This document shows, piece after piece, positions 1 to 7,341 of a stretch of DNA of 24,472 nucleotides. The notes below the pieces were generated by a model. It was not told where the DNA came from. It saw only the letters and a list, made by a program, of their open reading frames with translations, and ran no database searches. Origin of the DNA: JAZNQN01 sp045590195 (GTDB lineage Bacteria > Bacillota > Clostridia > UMGS1883 > UMGS1540); the NCBI GenBank assembly GCA_045590195.1, contig JAZNQN010000063.1, forward strand, positions 1 through 24,472. The letters are read 5' to 3'. Position 1 is the first letter of the stretch. Every line of letters starts with the position of its first letter. A program made the translations under genes and the position numbers.

Positions 1-204
1 TTTCCTTCTCCCCAAAAAGCCTGGTGGACTTTTCGGGGTCCCCTGAAGTCGCAAGACTTTAAGGGGAAAAGGAGCAACCGAGCGACAATGTCGGCAGAGT
101 TTATCGAGCCGACTAAAGCGAGCATTGCGACGTGCGAGAGGCGAAGTTTGTTCGTAGCAAAAAGATACAAAATCTTAGAAAAAGCGAATAAAATGAGTTT
201 TTTC
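1..204 (+). repeat. Distal arm of dispersed repeat element, left copy
   Basis: This stretch is an inverted copy of 24269-24472. Compared base by base, positions 1-141 are identical, and I count seven mismatches in all (142, 165, 172, 177, 184, 190, 191), about 97% identity. It contains candidate RNA helices: CCCCT/AGGGG around 40-66 enclosing AAGTC-GCAA-GACTT, whose GCAA loop is a GNRA tetraloop on this strand; an imperfect CCCC...GGGG hairpin at about 10-39; and GTCGGC (90-95) with GCCGAC (108-113). No gene is supported. A reading frame from 88 has a TGA in the other copy. A dispersed non-coding repeat is the simplest reading. Confidence 0.9.
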
Positions 205-271
205 AACCGCACAATCCATCAGTCACTTCGTGACGGCTCCCCTTGCATAGTGGAGCGTTTTATTTTTCCAT
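205..271. other. Variable middle of left repeat element
   Basis: This segment lies between the conserved distal arm and the conserved core and has no counterpart in the right copy. It holds two hairpins: GTCAC-TTC-GTGAC at 222-234, with a three-base loop like those of the array at 17896-18085, and GCTCC (236-240) with GGAGC (252-256). No gene is visible. It is also the downstream region of the aminopeptidase gene, and I see no U-tract terminator in it. Confidence 0.6.
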
Positions 272-302
272 CTTTTTGCGGTCTGGACATTTTTTACATC
301 CC
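272..302 (-). repeat. Post-stop core motif, copy 1
   Basis: Read on the minus strand this is GGGATGT, a run of A, then GTCCAGACCGCAAAAAG. It starts 4 nt after the stop codon (307-309) of the aminopeptidase gene. The same core recurs at 18102-18132 and 24179-24210, each time just after a stop codon and in the same orientation relative to the upstream gene. It is not a classical intrinsic terminator. Function unknown. Confidence 0.85.
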
Positions 303-306
303 ATTT

Positions 307-1686
307 TTATGCTGTATAAAAGGCTTTATATGCTTTGTATGCCATATAAATATCGAGCTTTGATGCTATCTCGTATGGAGAGTGCATTGAAAGAAGCGGA
401 ACGCCGCAGTCAATAGTATCGATATTTAAGTTTGCAACGTACTGTGAAATTGTTCCGCCGCCACCTAAATCAATTTTACCAAGCTCGGTAACCTGCCAGA
501 GAACGCCGTTTTCATTAAAGAGGTTACGAACTTTGCCCATAAGCTCGGCGCTTGCATCGCTTGCTCCGCCTTTACCGCGAGAGCCTGTGTATTTGAGTAT
601 TGCAATACCGCCGCCTGCGTATGCGGCATTATTTTTTTCTAAAACTGAAGGGTAATTAGGGTCGTGCATAGCGCAAACATCTGCCGAAAGGCAGGTTGAT
701 GCAGCGAAACAGCGGCGAAGGGTTAAATCGCTATAGTTTTCTGCCATAAGATTTGCAATTTCTGCAACTGTATCTTCAAAAAACCTGGAGCGGAAACCTG
801 TAACGCCCATACTGCCAACTTCTTCTTTATCAACCAAAATACAAACGGCAGTTTTAGCGGGGTTTTCTGTTTCGAAAATTGCTTTGAGAGATGTGTAGGC
901 GCAAACTCTGTCGTCCTGGCCGGGGCCTGCTACAAAGGAGCGGTCAAAGCCGATATCCTTAAGGTCGAAGGCAGGAACAAACTCGATTTCGGCGCTTATA
1001 AAATCTTCTTCACAAATTCCATATTTATCATTGATAATCTGCATAATTGCCGCTTTTACAGGCTGTTTTTCGTCTTCATCATCAGATGGAATTGAGCCAA
1101 GCAAAATATTTAAACTTTCGCCTTCAATAGCCTTGTGAAGGGCTTTTTTCTGCTGCTCATCGGCAAGATGCGGCAAAAGATCGGAAATTGTAAAGGTTAC
1201 ATCATCATTTGCATCGCCAATGGCAATATCTATACTGCCATCTTTCAAAACAACTGTTCCGTGCATTGCAAGGGGGATAGATGTCCACTGATATTTTTTA
1301 ATTCCGCCGTAGTAGTGAGTTTTGAAAAGCGCCATATCGCCATCTTCATAAAGGGGATTTGGCTTTAAATCAAGGCGGGGAGAATCGATATGAGAACCGA
1401 TTATATTTATACCTTTTTCAATGCTTTCGCTACCGATTACTGCGAGAAGTACACCTTTTCCGCGGTTTACCTGATAAACTTTGTCGCCTTTTTTCAAAGC
1501 GCTGAAAGAGGAGAGGGGCTTAAAGCCATTAGCCTCTGCCGCTTTAACGGCTTCTTTAGCAAATTCGCGCTCTGTTCTGGCGCTGTTTAAAAAAGCTTTA
1601 TAGCCATTTGCAAACGCAAAAACTTCATCGCGGTTAACGTTTTTATTTTTCCATCCGTTTTCTTTTTTAATTAACAATTCGCTCAT
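307..1686 (-). CDS. M18 family metalloaminopeptidase
   Basis: Predicted cytosolic two-zinc aminopeptidase that removes N-terminal residues from peptides. The 459 residues match the usual length of the family. Visible M18 signatures are SHIDSPRLDLKPNP near residues 98-111 (first zinc histidine), DKEEVGSMGVTG (catalytic and zinc-binding glutamates) near residue 290, and a C-terminal MHSPYEIASKLD segment that carries the last metal histidine. The ATG at 1686 lies one base after the TAA of ftsH, and its ribosome binding site (CCGGAGG) is inside the last ftsH codons, so translation is probably coupled. The gene is the last of the leftward operon. Pairing a processive protease with a peptidase fits peptide recycling, which is an inference. 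Family assignment is firm; the exact substrate is unknown. Confidence 0.92.
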   Translation of the reverse strand: MSELLIKKENGWKNKNVNRDEVFAFANGYKAFLNSARTEREFAKEAVKAAEANGFKPLSSFSALKKGDKVYQVNRGKGVLLAVIGSESIEKGINIIGSHIDSPRLDLKPNPLYEDGDMALFKTHYYGGIKKYQWTSIPLAMHGTVVLKDGSIDIAIGDANDDVTFTISDLLPHLADEQQKKALHKAIEGESLNILLGSIPSDDEDEKQPVKAAIMQIINDKYGICEEDFISAEIEFVPAFDLKDIGFDRSFVAGPGQDDRVCAYTSLKAIFETENPAKTAVCILVDKEEVGSMGVTGFRSRFFEDTVAEIANLMAENYSDLTLRRCFAASTCLSADVCAMHDPNYPSVLEKNNAAYAGGGIAILKYTGSRGKGGASDASAELMGKVRNLFNENGVLWQVTELGKIDLGGGGTISQYVANLNIDTIDCGVPLLSMHSPYEIASKLDIYMAYKAYKAFYTA

Positions 1687-1687
1687 T

Positions 1688-3556
1688 TTATGCCTCCGGA
1701 TTTTCTGCGATTTCTTCTATAACTTCAGGCTCTTTGAAAATTGCTTCGAACTCATCAGCGTCAATTTTTTCCTGCTTAATAAGAAGCTCGGCTATTTCTT
1801 CAAGCTTTTCATCGTTTTCTTTCAAAAGCTCGGTACATTTATTGTAGCAGCCTTTAATTATTTTACTGATTTCTTCATCAATTCTTGCGGCAACATCTTC
1901 GCTGTAGTTTTTGGTCTGGCCAAATTCCTTGCCGAGGAACACCTCTTCGCCGCCGCTGCTGCCAAAGGTAATAGGGCCTATATCATCGCTCATACCATAT
2001 TTCATAACCATACTGCGGGCGATTGACGATGCTCTCTCAAGGTCGTTTGATGCGCCTGTGCTGATATCGTCCATTTTAAGTTTTTCTGCAACTCTGCCTG
2101 CGAGAAGCACGGTGATTTGTTCAATCATTTCCTGCTTGGAAACGTAAAACTTATCGTCTTTAGGCAGGGAAAGAGTATATCCGCCGGCTCTTCCTCGTGG
2201 AATAATTGAAACCTGATGAACAGGGTCCTGTCCGGGCAAAAGCTTTGAAATAAGGGCATGGCCTGCCTCGTGAAAAGCGGTAAGGCGTTTTGATTTTTCG
2301 CTCATAACCCTTGTTTTCTTTTCAGGGCCTGCAATAACTTTAATCATAGCCTCATCAAGGTCTTCTGAATTTATTGTTTTCTTCTGCTTTCTTGCAGCCA
2401 GAATTGCCGCCTCGTTCATAAGGTTTTCAAGGTCGGCACCGGTAAAGCCTGCAGTGGTTTTTGCCACAACTGACAAATCAACATCTTTTTCAAGGGGCTT
2501 ACCTTTTGAGTGAACTTTTAAAATTTCTTCTCTGCCCTTAACATCGGGAACGCCAACTACAACCTGACGGTCAAATCGGCCAGGGCGAAGAAGCGCAGGG
2601 TCGAGAATATCGGGGCGGTTTGTTGCGGCGATAATAATTACGCCTTCATTTATTCCAAAACCATCCATTTCAACCAAAAGCTGATTGAGTGTTTGCTCTC
2701 TTTCATCGTGTCCGCCGCCAAGGCCTGCACCTCTGTGACGGCCAACAGCGTCGATTTCATCAATAAATACAATACTTGGAGCATTTTTCTTTGCCTGTTC
2801 AAAAAGGTCGCGCACACGTGACGCACCAACACCTACGAACATTTCAACAAAGTCGGAGCCGCTTATGCTGAAAAACGGAACGCGCGCTTCGCCTGCAACG
2901 GCTTTTGCAAGCAATGTTTTACCTGTTCCCGGAGGGCCTACTAAAAGCATACCCTTTGGAATTCTTGCACCAAGTTCGGTATATTTTTTAGGGTCTTTAA
3001 GAAAATCTACAATTTCGCGAAGTTCTTCTTTTTCTTCGTCTTCGCCTGCAACATCGTCAAAGGTTTTTTTGGTTGCAGGGTCAACATCTACTTTGGCACG
3101 GCTTTTGCCAAAGGACATCATTTTTCCGCCGCCACCTTGCGACTGCTGAATAAAGAAAAACCAGAATGCAATAAATATAATGATAATTACAACTGTTGGC
3201 AAAATTGAAAGCCACAGCGGCATTCCCTGAGGGGGAACCATAGTAAGTTTCAAGGTGCCTGCGGCAACCTGTTCCTTTATAACATCGCCAAGGTGTTCGT
3301 ACAAAATATCAACCGAGTCGATAGCAACAACGATGTCTTCATAGGATTTTCCTGCCTCAGTTACAGGGGTTGTAAGGGTGGCCCTTACCAGCTGGTCTTC
3401 AACATACATTTCTGAAATTTCGTTCTTCTTAAGATGATCGGCAAAATCGGAGAAGGAAATTTCCAGGTCGGTACCTGTGTTAAGTAAAGTGAAGAGAAAA
3501 GCAATTACTATACAAAGCAATATATAAAAGCTTATGTTCTTAAATATTTTTTTCAA
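1688..3556 (-). CDS. ftsH: ATP-dependent zinc metalloprotease FtsH
   Basis: Membrane-anchored AAA+ protease that degrades damaged membrane proteins and selected regulators. The 622 residues show an N-terminal membrane segment (about 7-26), an extracytoplasmic domain, a second membrane segment (about 113-137), Walker A GPPGTGKT (207-214), Walker B VFIDEID (263-269), the second region of homology ending RPGRFDR (about 311-330), and the zinc site HEAGH (429-433). The glycine-rich linker after the second membrane segment and the acidic C-terminus are typical. The start is TTG at 3556, chosen because a strong AGGAGG lies 8 nt upstream and no nearby in-frame ATG exists. It has its own promoter candidate, although it follows hpt in the same direction. 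Confidence 0.97.
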   Translation of the reverse strand: MKKIFKNISFYILLCIVIAFLFTLLNTGTDLEISFSDFADHLKKNEISEMYVEDQLVRATLTTPVTEAGKSYEDIVVAIDSVDILYEHLGDVIKEQVAAGTLKLTMVPPQGMPLWLSILPTVVIIIIFIAFWFFFIQQSQGGGGKMMSFGKSRAKVDVDPATKKTFDDVAGEDEEKEELREIVDFLKDPKKYTELGARIPKGMLLVGPPGTGKTLLAKAVAGEARVPFFSISGSDFVEMFVGVGASRVRDLFEQAKKNAPSIVFIDEIDAVGRHRGAGLGGGHDEREQTLNQLLVEMDGFGINEGVIIIAATNRPDILDPALLRPGRFDRQVVVGVPDVKGREEILKVHSKGKPLEKDVDLSVVAKTTAGFTGADLENLMNEAAILAARKQKKTINSEDLDEAMIKVIAGPEKKTRVMSEKSKRLTAFHEAGHALISKLLPGQDPVHQVSIIPRGRAGGYTLSLPKDDKFYVSKQEMIEQITVLLAGRVAEKLKMDDISTGASNDLERASSIARSMVMKYGMSDDIGPITFGSSGGEEVFLGKEFGQTKNYSEDVAARIDEEISKIIKGCYNKCTELLKENDEKLEEIAELLIKQEKIDADEFEAIFKEPEVIEEIAENPEA

Positions 3557-3586
3557 TTTATGCGCCTCCTTCCAAGAGCATTATAT

Positions 3587-3615
3587 AATCTAACACAGTA
3601 TCAAAATTATTTCAA
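3587..3615 (-). promoter_or_regulatory. Candidate sigma-A promoter for ftsH
   Basis: On the minus strand, TTGAAA (3610-3615) is followed after 17 bases by TAGATT (3587-3592), about 30 nt before the ftsH start. A second TATAAT-like word lies close by, without a good -35 box. It would allow ftsH and the aminopeptidase to be expressed separately from the upstream operon. Confidence 0.5.
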
Positions 3616-3647
3616 GGGAGTTTACAAAAAGTTAAAAAATTTGTTGT

Positions 3648-4187
3648 TTACTTTTCATAAACCTCGCGTTTTAACACGCCCACATAGGGGAGATTACGAT
3701 ATTTTTCAGCAAAATCAAGGCCGTAGCCTACAACGAATTCATCGGGTACATCAAAGCCGATGTAATCAGCATCGATATCAGCTTTTCTGCGGGCGGGTTT
3801 ATTTAAAATTGTACAAATTCTGACATCTTTCGCGCCGCGGGCAATGAGCATATTTTTAAGATATGAAAGGGTTAAACCGCTATCGAGAATATCTTCAACG
3901 ATTAAAATTTCGGCGTCTTTAATATCGCGGTCGAGATCTTTTCGTATCTGAACAACGCCGCTTGTTGTTGATGATGCACCATAGCTTGAGAGCACCATAA
4001 AGTCGATTTCGGCAGGAATTGAAAGTGCGCGCATTAAATCTGCTGCGAAAATAAACGAGCCTTTTAAAACGGTTATAACCAAAAGGTCGCGTCCTTTATA
4101 ATATTCTGAAATTTCTGCCGCAAGCTCTGCGGTTTTTGCCTTGAGTTCTTCCTCTGAAATGAGTACCTTCAAAATGTCGTTATGCAT
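3648..4187 (-). CDS. hpt: Hypoxanthine phosphoribosyltransferase
   Basis: Purine salvage enzyme that makes IMP or GMP from hypoxanthine or guanine plus PRPP in the cytosol. The 179 residues fit the family. The PRPP-binding loop VEDILDSGLT is visible in the middle of the protein, and LKGSFIFAADL near residue 50 is the conserved N-terminal motif. I start at the ATG at 4187, preceded by AAGGA. The open frame runs 62 codons further upstream, but that part overlaps tilS and has no family similarity. It lies 31 nt after tilS, in the classical tilS-hpt-ftsH order known from Bacillus and Clostridia. Confidence 0.95.
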   Translation of the reverse strand: MHNDILKVLISEEELKAKTAELAAEISEYYKGRDLLVITVLKGSFIFAADLMRALSIPAEIDFMVLSSYGASSTTSGVVQIRKDLDRDIKDAEILIVEDILDSGLTLSYLKNMLIARGAKDVRICTILNKPARRKADIDADYIGFDVPDEFVVGYGLDFAEKYRNLPYVGVLKREVYEK

Positions 4188-4218
4188 TTGTTTTTTCCTT
4201 CTTTCGTAAATTTTATTA

Positions 4219-5529
4219 TTAAACCTCGGAGATTTTAAGATAAATAATATCTTCGCCGTCCAAAGGTAAAAAATCGTTGTCGGCACGAAGTGAGCCAACG
4301 GCTGCAATTTTTCCTTCACAAAGAAAAATTGGAATTTTTTTTCTTTGTGTTTTGGAAATTTTACAATCCGCAAAAAAATCGGACAGTTTTTTGTGTCCGC
4401 TCATTCCAGACGGGGAGAATTTATCTCCTGCAAGCGGTGGGCGAACATTAAGTTTTGTGCATTGTTTATTAAGTTTTAAATATGGTGGCGAGGGTTTTTC
4501 GCTTTGAAGAGAAACATAAAATTCAGTTTCTTTCAAATATATTTTTTCGCCAACGCATATTTCATAGCTGAAATCGGTATTTTCCTCCGGCGGCAGAAAT
4601 ACAATTTCGCCATATTCCTTTACGGCTTTTCCGCCGCATGGAAACACAAAGCTTTTGCCGCTTTGCTTATCTGCCAGAGAGCTGACGGCCGCAATTGTTA
4701 CGGCAGAAACTTCAAGCCCTGCATTTTTTAAGGCTTTTATTAAAACCCTTTTCTTAACGGGCTCTATAAGAGGTATAAATTTTTCGGTATTTATTCCGTT
4801 CTCCGAAAGAGCACCAGAGGTTTCGGCAAGAGAATTTAAAAACTCATCATCTGCCTTAATACTGGAAGAGGCTTTTAAAATTGCATCTTCTGCCGAAGGG
4901 TTAATTTTTCTTATAAGCGGCATAATTTCGTTGCGGATAATATTCCGCGTATAAAGGGAGAGGGCGTTTGTTTCGTCTTCTACCCAAGGGACATTATGCT
5001 CTTTAAGATAATTTTCAATTTCTTCTTTAGTAAAATCGAGTAGTGGCCGGCAGATATTATCCCTTACGGGCAAAATTCCCGAAAGGCCGCCGCTTCCGCT
5101 GCCGCGAAGCAGGTGCATTAAAAATGTTTCGGCATTATCGTTTTTATTATGGGCCGTTAAAACGGCGCGGCTACCAGTTTTATTTAAAACTTCTTCGAAA
5201 AACGCGTAGCGGATATTTCTGCCGCAAAGCTCTGTTGAAATTTTTTCCTGCTTTGCAATTTCTGCCACATTTTTATGAAGAGAATAAAAGGGAATATTCC
5301 ACTTTTCGCAAAGATTTTTTACGAAAGCTTCATCACGGGATGCAGTAGGGCGTATCATATGATTTATATGGGCAACATATATTTTTATGCCCATTTTTTC
5401 TCTTACGCGGCAGAGAAGATGAAGCATACAAACGCTGTCGCTTCCGCCTGAAATGGCGGCAACAACTCCGTCGCCATCAGAAAACATTTTATATTCAGAT
5501 ATAGTTTTTTCAAATCTGCTAATTAACAC
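4219..5529 (-). CDS. tilS: tRNA(Ile)-lysidine synthetase TilS
   Basis: Converts the wobble cytidine of the CAU isoleucine tRNA to lysidine using ATP and lysine, so that AUA is read as isoleucine. The 436 residues show the N-type ATP pyrophosphatase loop AISGGSDSVCML near residues 25-36, then TAHNKNDNAETFLMHLLRG, and a C-terminal TilS substrate-binding domain with RPPLAGDKFSPSGM. The start is GTG at 5529 with AGGA about 8 nt upstream; the next in-frame Met (FSDGDG context) would leave a shorter N-terminus than usual. The gene lies 18 nt after dnaB and 31 nt before hpt, as a member of the housekeeping operon. Confidence 0.94.
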   Translation of the reverse strand: MLISRFEKTISEYKMFSDGDGVVAAISGGSDSVCMLHLLCRVREKMGIKIYVAHINHMIRPTASRDEAFVKNLCEKWNIPFYSLHKNVAEIAKQEKISTELCGRNIRYAFFEEVLNKTGSRAVLTAHNKNDNAETFLMHLLRGSGSGGLSGILPVRDNICRPLLDFTKEEIENYLKEHNVPWVEDETNALSLYTRNIIRNEIMPLIRKINPSAEDAILKASSSIKADDEFLNSLAETSGALSENGINTEKFIPLIEPVKKRVLIKALKNAGLEVSAVTIAAVSSLADKQSGKSFVFPCGGKAVKEYGEIVFLPPEENTDFSYEICVGEKIYLKETEFYVSLQSEKPSPPYLKLNKQCTKLNVRPPLAGDKFSPSGMSGHKKLSDFFADCKISKTQRKKIPIFLCEGKIAAVGSLRADNDFLPLDGEDIIYLKISEV

Positions 5530-5547
5530 TTAATTTCCTGCTTTCGG

Positions 5548-6873
5548 TTAGCTATGTGCCATATCAGGCTCCATATATGTAGTAAATTCGCCACGCCATA
5601 CAAGGGGAATTGTTCCCGTTGAGCCGTTACGGTGTTTAGCAATTATAAGCTCGGCCATATTCTGCTCCTCGGGGGGCAAATCGGTTTCGCGTTTTCTGTT
5701 TAAAAACAAAACAATATCGGCATCCTGCTCGATTGAGCCTGATTCACGAAGGTCGGTAAGCTGAGGGGCATCATGTGTTTCGCTGGCACGGCTCAGCTGT
5801 GAAAGACAAATAACGGGAACGTTTAAGTCTTTCGCCATAATTTTAAGGTTTCGTGAAACCTCGGCAACCTGTTCCTGACGGCTTGCACCGCTTTTAGCAC
5901 CGCTTTGTACAAGCTGAAGATAGTCGATTACAACCATTCCAAGGCCGTGTTCAAGTTTTAAACGGCGGCATTTTGCACGCATTTCGGAAACGGTTATACC
6001 GGGAGTATCGTCAACATAAATAGGCATTCTTACAAGAGAGCCGAGAGCGTGTGATATTTTTTTCATATCGTTCATTGAAAGGTTACCAACTCTTATTTTT
6101 TCGCTGCTTATTTTAGCTTCGCTCCATAAAAGCCTTGATGTAAGCTGCTCTTTACCCATTTCAAGGCTGAAAAATGCAACGCTTTCATTTGATTTATGGG
6201 CAACGTTTCTTGCAAGGTTTAAGGCAAAACTTGTTTTACCAATACCTGTTCTTGCGGCAAGAATAATAAGGTCGGTTTTCTGAAGGCCTGCAGTTTTTTC
6301 ATCAAAACGGGGATAGCCCGTTGCAAGGCCTGTAACCTTTCCGCCCTGTGCACGCATTTTTTCAAGAGTTCTTATATTTTCGGGCAGAACATCGCGGATA
6401 TGATAAAAGCTGCGCGATGATTTATTCTGCAAAATTTCGAAAATTTTCTGCTCGGAGCTATCGAGTACGGCGGCAATATCGTTTTTGTCGTCATAGCACA
6501 TCTGAGTTATGTCGCCTGCCGCGGTTATAAGCTTTCGGAGAGTTGATTTCTGCGTTGCAATATCCATATAATATTTTATATTTTCAGTAGTACTTACAAC
6601 GCTTGTAAGATGCGCAAGATATGCTACCCCGCCAACCATTTCAAGCTTATCGTGAAGCTCCTGCGAAAGGGTTACTATATCAATAGGAACACTGCCTGTA
6701 AAAAGGCGCGATAAGGCACCGAAAATTTCCTTATGTTGTTCAAGGTAAAAATCTTCGGTTCGAAGCTGTTCTATTGCGCGGGTTAAGGCATCGCTGTTTA
6801 CAATCATACTGCCCAAAACAGCCTGTTCTGCTTCAAGGCTATAGGGCATGCTTTTTCCAATTGGCAGTTCCAT
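5548..6873 (-). CDS. dnaB: Replicative DNA helicase DnaB
   Basis: Hexameric 5'-3' helicase at the replication fork. The 441 residues comprise an N-terminal DnaB domain (PYSLEAEQAVLGSM at 10-23), a linker, and a RecA-like ATPase with Walker A ARTGIGKT (207-214), Walker B VVIDYLQL, and the LSQLSRASE motif. The usual Walker A form is RPSMGKT, so the TGI variant is mildly unusual but keeps the essential GKT. The ATG at 6873 starts 6 nt after rplI, and its ribosome binding site (GAGGAG) lies in the last rplI codons, which suggests coupling. No intein is present. Confidence 0.96.
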   Translation of the reverse strand: MELPIGKSMPYSLEAEQAVLGSMIVNSDALTRAIEQLRTEDFYLEQHKEIFGALSRLFTGSVPIDIVTLSQELHDKLEMVGGVAYLAHLTSVVSTTENIKYYMDIATQKSTLRKLITAAGDITQMCYDDKNDIAAVLDSSEQKIFEILQNKSSRSFYHIRDVLPENIRTLEKMRAQGGKVTGLATGYPRFDEKTAGLQKTDLIILAARTGIGKTSFALNLARNVAHKSNESVAFFSLEMGKEQLTSRLLWSEAKISSEKIRVGNLSMNDMKKISHALGSLVRMPIYVDDTPGITVSEMRAKCRRLKLEHGLGMVVIDYLQLVQSGAKSGASRQEQVAEVSRNLKIMAKDLNVPVICLSQLSRASETHDAPQLTDLRESGSIEQDADIVLFLNRKRETDLPPEEQNMAELIIAKHRNGSTGTIPLVWRGEFTTYMEPDMAHS

Positions 6874-6879
6874 AAGAGA

Positions 6880-7323
6880 TTACTCCTCTTCAACTAAAAC
6901 TTTTACTTTTGCGGAAATTTCGGGATATACTTTAACTGTAACTTCTGTTGTGCCTGTTGTTTTTATGTCGCTCATAACGAGCTTTCTTTTATCAATTACA
7001 ACGTGAAGCTGCATTTTTATAGCATCGGCAACAGTTGCGGCTGTTATTGAGCCGAAAAGCTTACCATTATCGCCGGCTTTTGCTGAGAGAGTTACCTGTT
7101 TACCCTCAAGCTTTGAAGCTGTTTCTTTTGCAGCAAGAATTTCCTGCTCTTTATGATATGCGGCAGAATCTTCTTTACCCTTATAATCGTTTATTGCGGC
7201 TTTTGTAGCCTCGATTGCAAGGCCTTTTGGGAAAAGGAAGTTACGGGCATAACCATCGTTTACATTTACCATTTCTCCTTTTTTGCCTTTGCCTTTAACA
7301 TCGCTTGTTAAAATTACTTTCAT
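6880..7323 (-). CDS. rplI: 50S ribosomal protein bL9
   Basis: Large-subunit ribosomal protein that binds 23S rRNA and helps maintain reading frame. The 147 residues start with the canonical MKVILTSDVKGKGKKGEMV and continue through NDGYARNFLFPKGLA to a C-terminal domain. The long central helix, rich in K, E and A, is visible at about residues 45-75. The start is ATG at 7323 with AAGGA about 9 nt upstream, 18 nt after gdpP. Its place between gdpP and dnaB is the classical Firmicute order. Confidence 0.97.
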   Translation of the reverse strand: MKVILTSDVKGKGKKGEMVNVNDGYARNFLFPKGLAIEATKAAINDYKGKEDSAAYHKEQEILAAKETASKLEGKQVTLSAKAGDNGKLFGSITAATVADAIKMQLHVVIDKRKLVMSDIKTTGTTEVTVKVYPEISAKVKVLVEEE

Positions 7324-7341
7324 TTATATCAATCCTTTCTA

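Noticed and set aside
272..302. The core motif as a simple intrinsic terminator
   Set aside because: On the sense strand the conserved part follows an A-run, there is no GC-rich stem followed by U in all copies, and only copy 2 has a possible partner (GCGGAC).
88..363. A 91-residue reading frame in the left repeat
   Set aside because: It runs through the repeat, the variable middle and into the 3' end of the aminopeptidase on the other strand, has no good ribosome binding site, and the matching frame in the right copy is stopped by TGA after 18 codons.
2865..3149. Long open frames antisense to ftsH and other genes
   Set aside because: They are shadow frames of well-conserved genes, without ribosome binding sites or recognisable protein features.
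4188..4373. A 62-residue N-terminal extension of Hpt
   Set aside because: It overlaps the tilS coding region in another frame, and the family start with a good binding site is at 4187.
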